Virus record (IMG/VR): IMGVR_UViG_3300047368_000085
Location: 1 to 20,164 of that record
Source of the DNA: a virus
Strand: one strand, 5' to 3'
Length of the DNA stretch: 20,164 nucleotides
The first letter of the stretch is position 1; each line of letters begins with the position of its first letter. Below the pieces are notes generated by a model. It saw only the letters and a list, made by a program, of their open reading frames with translations. It ran no database searches and was not told the origin of the DNA. Positions 1-4,828 of the stretch are shown here, piece after piece. The position numbers and the translations under genes were made by a program.

Positions 1-26
1 CACCCTCCAGGTCGTTTTTTAGCTAT

Positions 27-196
27 ACAGGTGTAAAGCAAATGGCATGATTCCAAGCTGGCGATTATCTGCATGTTGCCCCCTAAAAAGAAAAAACTTG
101 ACTTTAAAAACCCGGAATCATAGTGTTTATGCACCCCTCGCAATCCCTGCATGAGAAGACGAGCGTGCATTTGAGGTGCATTACACATGTAAAGCA
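27..196. repeat. Imperfect direct repeat ACAnnTGTAAAGCA
   Basis: Two copies of ACAnnTGTAAAGCA lie at 27-40 and 183-196, identical at 12 of 14 positions and 156 bp apart in the non-coding left region. They could be binding sites for a DNA-binding protein such as the small terminase. The only evidence is the repetition itself, and chance is not excluded. Confidence 0.35.
98..126 (+). promoter_or_regulatory. Possible rightward sigma70-type promoter
   Basis: TTGACT at 98-103 is followed after 17 nt by TAGTGT at 121-126. The -35 is good; the -10 matches only at its key outer positions. No plus-strand gene follows for 1.4 kb, so if it is active it would make a short transcript or an antisense transcript over the leftward genes. 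Confidence 0.2.
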
Positions 197-378
197 GACC
201 GGGGGGGAGGGGGTCACCCGCGCGTTTCGCGTTTTATTATATATATTATCACCCCCCACATAACTTTTTTTGCAATATTGCCCCTCGCTGGGGGCGTTGT
301 TTGCGCATAGTTGTCACGGGGTCATGCTTCTACCCCCATAGTCTCATGCACGAAGTTCTATGCCCCCTACCCCCTTTT

Positions 379-963
379 TTAGATTTGCACAGGTTTGTAA
401 ATCCTATGCCCTGCATGGATAACAATTTCCTTACATAGGTCGAGGAACTCTTGATCAGTCATCATACCTTTTGCCCGGTTTGCTTCTGGGCATACAATTT
501 GCAGATTATCCATAGAATTATCCCCACCACGAGCTGTGGGAGTTTTATGGTCATATTCATAGGTATCTGGATTGTGAAAGTCTATAGGTCTACCTGTAAG
601 TGCGCATGTAAAGTGGTCACCATATTTGGCATAAACATCTTTATAATTAAACGTCATAGGTCTTTGGAAACGATTAGCTTTATCTGATATTGCTTTGGAT
701 GTCTGTCTTTTTGATTTATTGAGATACCAGGCAGGTTTAGGTTGTTTGGAAAGTGGTTTAGGATTTTGGAAGGAATAGATTTTATTAAGGATTACTTTAT
801 AATTCCGTGGATAGTTTTTACTTTTTTTCTTAGCAAGATCCCGTGTTTTTTTACGCAGAGCGTATGATACAGTTGATTTGGAACATTTTAGTTTTCTTGC
901 AATTTGATTAAAGGACAAACCTTTTTTGCGTAGTTCAATGATTTGTTTATTTAGAGGAGTCAT
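379..963 (-). CDS. HTH-HNH endonuclease (packaging-associated)
   Basis: This 194-residue protein has two parts. Residues 7-37 form a helix-turn-helix (FNQIARKLKCSKSTVSYAL) of the resolvase/sigma-region-4-like kind. Residues 118-168 carry an HNH nuclease core: C120, the DH pair at 138-139 (H139 would be the general base), N153-L154 and N162 to K165. A basic linker (about 40-100) joins them. HNH proteins beside terminase genes are known in other tailed phages to be needed for DNA cleavage during packaging, as with HK97 gp74. Its start overlaps the end of the upstream small-terminase gene by 17 bp, so the two are probably co-expressed. A free-standing homing endonuclease is the alternative; the HTH end and the overlap with TerS favour a packaging role. 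No Shine-Dalgarno is obvious. Confidence 0.8.
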   Translation of the reverse strand: MTPLNKQIIELRKKGLSFNQIARKLKCSKSTVSYALRKKTRDLAKKKSKNYPRNYKVILNKIYSFQNPKPLSKQPKPAWYLNKSKRQTSKAISDKANRFQRPMTFNYKDVYAKYGDHFTCALTGRPIDFHNPDTYEYDHKTPTARGGDNSMDNLQIVCPEANRAKGMMTDQEFLDLCKEIVIHAGHRIYKPVQI

Positions 964-1480
964 CTGGAGTGATGTCTACAACTTTATCTTCTGATGCTTG
1001 TGTGGGTTGTTTTTTAACTTCTTTGGATGCTCCTTTTAGTATGGAGCGTACTTGATCCGGGGACATGTCAGATGAACCCAGGGTTACATTTGCAGAGGCA
1101 GTTATGTTTGATGGTCTTCCTGAGACTGTAAGGAATTTGTCCATGAGTACTGCTACTGCATAAGCTAGATTTTGGGGAGGTATTTCATCTAGTTTATTAT
1201 GAAGTGTGTTTAGGGAGTCTGCCACCATAGTGGATAGCTTGGAATTTACCTGATTGAGGAATTCCTGTTCAGTCATGTCTAAGCGATAGCGCAGAAAATT
1301 GGCAACTGACTTACGAAGTTCTGGATCTTGTTTTATTAAGATCTCTGCTTCTTTTTTCCCATTTGATTGTCTGGCTGCAATCTTTGCTGCTGATTTAATT
1401 ATATTATTTTTTGTCATATCATCACAGAATCCACGTACTGAACTAGGTTTCCTTGCTCTTCTTTTATATGGTCTTGGCAT
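947..1480 (-). CDS. Probable terminase small subunit
   Basis: The product is 177 residues long with a very basic N-terminus (about residues 1-13, arginine/lysine-rich), a helical middle and an acidic, proline-containing tail. The stretch IPPQNLAYAVAVLMDKFL followed by SGRPSNITASANV resembles the 'LA.a.giL.DK..l..GrPt' segment common in phage small terminase (DNA-packaging) proteins. In that role it would bind the packaging site and recruit the large terminase. It runs leftward, opposite to TerL at 3103, which is unusual but not unknown. Its gene overlaps the HNH endonuclease gene downstream. The call rests on the sequence phrase, size and neighbourhood; another DNA-binding protein is possible. 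I see no good ribosome site before the start. Confidence 0.5.
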   Translation of the reverse strand: MPRPYKRRARKPSSVRGFCDDMTKNNIIKSAAKIAARQSNGKKEAEILIKQDPELRKSVANFLRYRLDMTEQEFLNQVNSKLSTMVADSLNTLHNKLDEIPPQNLAYAVAVLMDKFLTVSGRPSNITASANVTLGSSDMSPDQVRSILKGASKEVKKQPTQASEDKVVDITPDDSSK

Positions 1481-1544
1481 GGTATTTTTACTTTTTTTCA
1501 GAAAATACTTGCATTGTCAAGCGTAAGACTACATAAGGCTACAA
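1481..1544. promoter_or_regulatory. Divergent intergenic region with CTAC element (copy 1)
   Basis: This 64-bp gap separates the leftward terminase gene from the rightward HTH gene. CTACATAAGGCTAC lies at 1529-1542, with two CTAC units exactly 10 bp apart. A TTGCAT at 1509-1514 lies 15 nt before TACATA (1530-1535), giving a sub-optimal promoter reading right. The AAGG inside the element (1535-1538) is also 6 nt from the ATG at 1545, so the same bases could serve as ribosome site. Related elements precede the portal and scaffold genes. Confidence 0.5.
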
Positions 1545-1973
1545 ATGAACGCTGATAGAGGTAGGGAGATATTAAAGAAGGCTTGTATGAACTACACGGA
1601 GTTTAGCAAGTTAATGGGCGTTAAGCCTATAACAGTGAGGCTTGCGTTTAGTCAGAAGCGACTGAGCAAGAAGATGGTTACTAAGTTGCTTGAGATGGAA
1701 GAACCGCAGAAGGAAGAGGATGAGAAGAGTGAGCGTACTTTGATTAAGGAAGGAATGATTAAGCAGAGTATGGGGGATGTACGCTTGGCCAAGGTATATA
1801 TGTTACCTGCTAATCCTTATTTGCGATTTATAGAATTTGATGATGGCACACATGGCAAGTTCCGTGCAAAGCCGGGTAGTTTTGGCTTGGGAAGTGTGGT
1901 CAAGGTTAAGAGGGAAGATAGAGATATGTACACTTTGGAAGGTAATTATGACAGGAAGGATAGAATATTATGA
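1545..1973 (+). CDS. HTH DNA-binding regulator, candidate
   Basis: The 142-residue product has a clear N-terminal helix-turn-helix at about 16-40 (TEFSKLMGVKPITVRLAF), an acidic lysine/glutamate linker at 50-65 and a C-terminal part (76-138) that looks like a small beta domain, with FIEFDDGTHGKFRAKPGSFG followed by GSVVKVKRE. A role as a transcriptional regulator, or a DNA-recognition subunit of the packaging machinery, would fit. It is the first rightward gene and sits directly behind a CTAC element, so self-regulation through that element is possible but unproven. The start at 1545 keeps the first helix intact and has AAGG 6 nt upstream; a second possible start at 1587 would truncate the domain. 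It overlaps the next gene by ATGA. Confidence 0.75.
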   Translation: MNADRGREILKKACMNYTEFSKLMGVKPITVRLAFSQKRLSKKMVTKLLEMEEPQKEEDEKSERTLIKEGMIKQSMGDVRLAKVYMLPANPYLRFIEFDDGTHGKFRAKPGSFGLGSVVKVKREDRDMYTLEGNYDRKDRIL

Positions 1974-2122
1974 ATAAGTGGAGGCAAATCTTTACAGAGA
2001 CTAAACTTTCAGAAGAGCCTTACTTATCGAGCAAGTATGTATGTGATGAATGTGATATAGGCTGGGATGATGATGAAGAGGTAAAATGCATTTGTGAGGA
2101 CGAGGAGGAGGAAGAGTCATAG
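1970..2122 (+). CDS. Micro zinc-ribbon protein A (50 aa)
   Basis: A 50-codon gene starts at the ATG of an ATGA overlap with the HTH gene and has a strong ribosome site, AGGAAGGA at 1953-1960. The protein begins MNKWRQIFTE, holds four cysteines as C25-x2-C28-x11-C40-x-C42, and ends in a run of Asp/Glu. The cysteine pairs suggest one small zinc-binding knuckle. The same spacing recurs in the 49-residue protein at 2726. Function is unknown. Small phage zinc-ribbon proteins are often regulators or inhibitors of host enzymes, but nothing here shows that. Confidence 0.7.
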   Translation: MNKWRQIFTETKLSEEPYLSSKYVCDECDIGWDDDEEVKCICEDEEEEES

Positions 2123-2124
2123 AT

Positions 2125-2208
2125 GTGGATAATACCCAAAACATTATCAGCTTTCCCACAGCAGAACTAGCATGGAAGACTTTATGGAAGGAATTGAATG
2201 CCCAATAA
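2125..2208 (+). CDS. Possible 27-aa peptide, GTG start
   Basis: A short frame starting at GTG 2125 lies just after the zinc-ribbon gene and behind a purine-rich stretch (2102-2116) that could be its ribosome site. The peptide contains ISFPTAELAWKTLWKELNAQ, which resembles the start of the next product (ISTAEMNDAWHRFWNKNQ), and the codons show a normal purine-first bias. An ATG at 2123 in a different frame gives only 15 residues. Reality is uncertain; it could be the remnant of a small tandem duplication. Confidence 0.3.
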   Translation: MDNTQNIISFPTAELAWKTLWKELNAQ

Positions 2209-2378
2209 GCACAGCAGAAATGAACGATGCTTGGCACAGATTTTGGAACAAGAATCAATTATCAATCAACGCTCATGGTTCAGTGTATCGAACAACGATA
2301 CCACGCAAAGAACCATGCAAAGGGAAATTTGACATAAAAAATCATGCAAGCAAAAGAGCAATGTTACCACGAATTTAA
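2184..2378 (+). CDS. Small hypothetical protein, 64 aa
   Basis: I do not recognise this product. It has an acidic start, an aromatic helix (NDAWHRFWNKNQ) and a basic end (KGKFDIKNHASKRAM). I chose the start at 2184 because GGAAG at 2174-2178 lies 5 nt upstream. An in-frame ATG at 2172 adds four residues but has no ribosome site. It overlaps the next gene by 35 bp in another frame. Its position in the chain of tiny genes between the HTH regulator and the large terminase suggests an accessory role. The purine-first codon bias supports it only modestly. Confidence 0.5.
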   Translation: MEGIECPISTAEMNDAWHRFWNKNQLSINAHGSVYRTTIPRKEPCKGKFDIKNHASKRAMLPRI

Positions 2379-2526
2379 GAATATGATTCATCGCTGGTCA
2401 GAGGAGTCTGATATGGAGGATGAAGAAATTGTTCAGTGTATGGTGGATGCAGCTAAAGAATACTACGACCAAGATGTCATAGAGTTTGAGTTTGATATGG
2501 AACTAGACGAGGAGGAAGAAGAATGA
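2344..2526 (+). CDS. Small acidic hypothetical protein, 60 aa
   Basis: The product is strongly acidic, ending in a run of Asp and Glu (DMELDEEEEE), with an amphipathic helical middle (DMEDEEIVQCMVDAAKEYY). The acidic tail resembles that of the micro zinc-ribbon protein at 1970. The ATG at 2344 overlaps the previous frame; an internal ATG at 2383 would give 47 residues, and neither has a clear ribosome site. The last codons form the purine-rich ribosome site of the next gene, to which it is joined by ATGA. Function is unknown. Acidic mimic proteins that bind DNA-binding partners are one possibility, not shown here. Confidence 0.55.
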   Translation: MQAKEQCYHEFKNMIHRWSEESDMEDEEIVQCMVDAAKEYYDQDVIEFEFDMELDEEEEE

Positions 2527-2729
2527 ATATATATGCCCCCACGGGAGAGAAGTTAGAGAGTTGGCCATTATGGGTGAGGAGATTAACAGATGAGAACATG
2601 GTGCTTAAGAGCAGGGTCATTGATTTGGAAAAACAAAATGACGAGCTATCGAAGGAAACAAGTGATCTTAAGAGAAGGTGTTGTGATATTTGGAAGCAAC
2701 TAACTGAGGAGCAAGCCAGGCAAGCATGA
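2523..2729 (+). CDS. Small coiled-coil protein, 68 aa
   Basis: From about residue 20 to 66 the protein is one continuous heptad-like helix (DENMVLKSRVIDLEKQNDEL, then KETSDLKRRCCDIWKQL), so it should form a coiled-coil dimer or trimer. The N-terminus (MNIYAPTGEKLESWPLWVRR) is a short separate segment. GGAGGAAGAAG just before the ATG gives good initiation, and ATGA overlaps link it to genes on both sides. The function is unknown. Its place just upstream of the terminase could suit a packaging accessory factor, but this is inference. Confidence 0.65.
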   Translation: MNIYAPTGEKLESWPLWVRRLTDENMVLKSRVIDLEKQNDELSKETSDLKRRCCDIWKQLTEEQARQA

Positions 2730-2875
2730 AGTGGATAGACGGAGATGATGAATGGACTATCGAGCAGCAGAAGTTATGGGCAAGAAAATCCCCGTTTGGA
2801 TGGCAGAGATGTTGGCAATGTGGCAAGCAATGGAAGCAATTTTATGAAGATGCCTGCAAATGTAATGACAAGTGA
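2726..2875 (+). CDS. Micro zinc-ribbon protein B (49 aa)
   Basis: This gene starts at the ATG of an ATGA overlap. The protein begins MKWIDGDDEW and has four cysteines arranged C-x2-C-x11-C-x-C (RCWQCGKQWKQFYEDACKC), the same spacing as the micro protein at 1970. It is rich in tryptophan, with WARKSPFGWQRCW around the first pair. A zinc knuckle is the natural reading. AGG lies 5 nt before the ATG. A competing frame starting at 2745 runs through the same DNA but looks non-coding until about 2865. Function unknown. Confidence 0.65.
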   Translation: MKWIDGDDEWTIEQQKLWARKSPFGWQRCWQCGKQWKQFYEDACKCNDK

Positions 2876-3110
2876 AAGTACCACCGGGATACAATCCGAT
2901 TTATTGGAAAAAATACGGGCGAGCGATATCGACATCAGTTGCAAAATTACCGAGGTGCGACTTGCGAAAGCTAGGGCCAACACCCTTGCAATTAAGCCCA
3001 GAGGTGTTGGAACGGATACGGAAGGCTGGACAATCAGTGAAAAGGAAATCCCGTGTAACACGCTCGAAGAAGCAATCATCGTAGGGATTGAGATATTAAA
3101 TCGTGGGTAA
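2865..3110 (+). CDS. Hypothetical protein upstream of TerL, 81 aa
   Basis: Two frames compete over 2865-3110. I favour this one because about four fifths of its codons start with a purine and about a third with G, as real genes do here; the other frame (GTG 2872 to 3084) shows only about half and a quarter. The protein starts MTSESTTGIQSDLLEKIRA and ends in an amphipathic helix, NTLEEAIIVGIEILNRG. It overlaps the zinc-ribbon gene by 11 bp and the terminase start by 8 bp, so translation is probably coupled. The frame is open further upstream to an ATG at 2745, but that part overlaps micro protein B. Function is unknown. Confidence 0.55.
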   Translation: MTSESTTGIQSDLLEKIRASDIDISCKITEVRLAKARANTLAIKPRGVGTDTEGWTISEKEIPCNTLEEAIIVGIEILNRG

Positions 3111-4788
3111 GATAACCTATGCAGACGAGATAGACGCACGCTTTGGCGTGCCTTGGACAGATGACTTTAAGTATGATAGAGGAGAGTTAAAGTGTGCGTT
3201 ATCAGATGAGGAGATAGACAAGCTTGCTGTACAAGATCCTGTACGTGCCGAAACACTTACACGCTTGCTTCTTGACCAACCAAACAGCGAGAAGGAAGAT
3301 CCAATCGAATGGGGTTGGACTCTTCCTGGGTGGCGTAGGGTCATGGATAATTGGAAGGATACAAAGATACATGTTTGCCTTGGAGGTAACAGATCATCCA
3401 AGACCACCTTCGCTTCACGCTTGCTTGTCCACTTGGCACAGAACATACCCGAAGCAGAGATACGTTCTTTGCATGTTAGTGAGGAAAGAAGTATAAGTGA
3501 TTCCCAGCGTTATATATGGGATTCCCTTCCGGCAAGGTACAAGAGAAGCAAGAAGAAGAGTGAGAATCATTCACTGCAATACACACAGAAGAATGGATTC
3601 AATGCAGGTAAAGCAATCTTGCCACCAACCCATCCAGATGCCGAGCGTGGGAGTACGATATACTTTAATAATTACAGGCAGTACATGGCAGACCCACAAA
3701 TCTTTGAGGGATGGGCAGCCCATTGTATTCATGCAGATGAGGAAATTCCTGAGAATATTTTTAACACGCTATTGGCAAGACTTACAGATAATCATGGTCG
3801 CTTGATTTTGACCTTTACGACCCTGCAAGGATACACGCCATTAGTTAATAGTTTACTGAAAGGAGCTACGACAGTCAGGTCAAAGTACTCTGCGTTAATG
3901 GATAAGGAACTGCCTACTGAACAAGTGTCTGCTAATTGGCCTGACTGTCGCATATATTATTTTTGGAGTCAGATGAGTCCTTTTGTAGATGCAGACGAAC
4001 TTGTGCGTACTTACAGCAAGCAACCACAGGAGGTAAAGCTTGCACGATTATTCGGCATACCAAGTAAAAGCTTTGAAGGAAAATTTCCAAAATTCCAGCG
4101 TGAGACCAATGTAATTGAACATAGTAAGATACCCTTTGTCCTCGACCCAACTGTAAATGTAACCCGTTACTTCATCTGCGATCCAGGTGGGAGTAAACCT
4201 TGGGTTGGATTATGGGCAGGTGTAACCAAGGATGGTAAGATATATGTCTATCGTGAGTTCCCAGACAGTACGATGGGAGCATGGGCAATCCCACACATTA
4301 ATGGTGCTGGTAAAGCAGTGGGTAAACCTGGCCCTGGACAACGTCCTCTGGGTTGGGGGTACTCAGACTACCAATCCTATTTTGAAGCACAGGAAGATGG
4401 TGAGGAAATATTTGAGCGGATAGTTGACCCACGAATGGGAGCAGCCACAGTGCGTACAAAAGAGGGAGAAAGTAATATAATCAATACAATGAGTAACATG
4501 GGATTTGTATTCCGTGCTGCACCAGGTGTGTCTATAGACTCTGGTATTGCCAAGATCAATGATGCACTTAGCTGGGATGATACAGAACCCATGACAGACA
4601 AGAATTGCCCCAAGCTTTACTTCTCCGATCAATGCGAGAATACAATATCTTCCATGCTTGAATATGCAGGAGAGAGTAAGAGTGATTACTTCTCTGACCA
4701 AATTGACTGCTTGCGTTACCTATTTGTAAGTGGTGCGGAACATATCACCCATCGTGACATTCAAGTCACAGGTGGTGGTGGATATTAA
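3103..4788 (+). CDS. terL: Terminase large subunit
   Basis: This is the packaging motor and nuclease, 561 residues, full length for the family. The ATPase half shows Walker A GGNRSSKTT (94-102), Walker B CIHADEE (208-214) with the catalytic acidic pair, and the coupling motif LTFTTLQG (236-243). The C-terminal RNase-H-like nuclease half carries the expected acidic residues: D360 in FICDPGG, D442 in RIVDPRMG and D532/D535 in SDQIDCLRYL. It would pump DNA through the portal encoded next and cut at the end. The GTG start at 3103 is the only in-frame start that keeps the N-terminal region; AGGG lies at 3083-3086, rather far upstream. The start overlaps the previous gene by 8 bp. The presumed small subunit is on the opposite strand. 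Confidence 0.95.
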   Translation: MGKITYADEIDARFGVPWTDDFKYDRGELKCALSDEEIDKLAVQDPVRAETLTRLLLDQPNSEKEDPIEWGWTLPGWRRVMDNWKDTKIHVCLGGNRSSKTTFASRLLVHLAQNIPEAEIRSLHVSEERSISDSQRYIWDSLPARYKRSKKKSENHSLQYTQKNGFNAGKAILPPTHPDAERGSTIYFNNYRQYMADPQIFEGWAAHCIHADEEIPENIFNTLLARLTDNHGRLILTFTTLQGYTPLVNSLLKGATTVRSKYSALMDKELPTEQVSANWPDCRIYYFWSQMSPFVDADELVRTYSKQPQEVKLARLFGIPSKSFEGKFPKFQRETNVIEHSKIPFVLDPTVNVTRYFICDPGGSKPWVGLWAGVTKDGKIYVYREFPDSTMGAWAIPHINGAGKAVGKPGPGQRPLGWGYSDYQSYFEAQEDGEEIFERIVDPRMGAATVRTKEGESNIINTMSNMGFVFRAAPGVSIDSGIAKINDALSWDDTEPMTDKNCPKLYFSDQCENTISSMLEYAGESKSDYFSDQIDCLRYLFVSGAEHITHRDIQVTGGGGY

Positions 4789-4789
4789 G

Positions 4790-4828
4790 TTGACTACATA
4801 AGGGTGCTAATGTAGTTTTATGCTACAC
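4790..4828 (+). promoter_or_regulatory. CTAC element (copy 2) before portal
   Basis: The gap between terminase and portal contains CTACATAAGGG at 4794-4804, then GCTA at 4806-4809 and CTACACA at 4823-4829. The first ten bases equal those of the element before the HTH gene. TTGACT at 4790-4795 with TAGTTT at 4813-4818 (17-nt spacer) could form a sigma70 promoter, but its start site would fall at or after the portal ATG. A phage-specific promoter, an operator or a translation signal are alternatives. Confidence 0.45.
4800..4819 (+). promoter_or_regulatory. Shine-Dalgarno plus start-stop mini-ORF
   Basis: AAGGG at 4800-4804 is followed after 5 nt by ATG (4810-4812) and immediately by TAG (4813-4815). 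Four bases later the portal ATG begins at 4820. The portal start has no ribosome site of its own, so a ribosome could bind here, stop at once and re-initiate. The arrangement is seen directly; the mechanism is inferred from the matching layout at 8023-8044. Confidence 0.45.

Larger units (their letters stand above)
1..378. other. Non-coding left region with G/C tracts and short hairpins
   Basis: I see no credible gene here on either strand. The region contains a G7-A-G5 run at 201-213, C6 at 252-257, C5 at 333-337, 363-367 and 370-374, a perfect palindrome GCAATATTGC at 272-281 and a small GCCCC/GGGGC hairpin at 280-295. It also holds an 8-bp inverted repeat (ATGATTCC at 47-54, GGAATCAT at 114-121) and an AT-rich patch at 232-250. 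It lies directly downstream of the leftward HNH and small-terminase genes, so a packaging (cos/pac) site or an origin is a reasonable guess. That is inference from position and structure only. Confidence 0.6.

Noticed and set aside
201-213. G-quadruplex at G7-A-G5
   Set aside because: Only two G runs on this strand in close range, so a stable four-run structure is not clearly possible; noted only as part of the structured region.
1491-1519. Perfect TTGACA (minus strand, 1514-1519) before the leftward terminase gene
   Set aside because: No acceptable -10 at 15-19 nt; that stretch is only A-tract on the minus strand.
2872-3084. Open frame from GTG 2872 (70 codons)
   Set aside because: Only about half of its codons start with a purine, against about four fifths in the overlapping frame 2865-3110; kept as a question in the findings, not as a gene.
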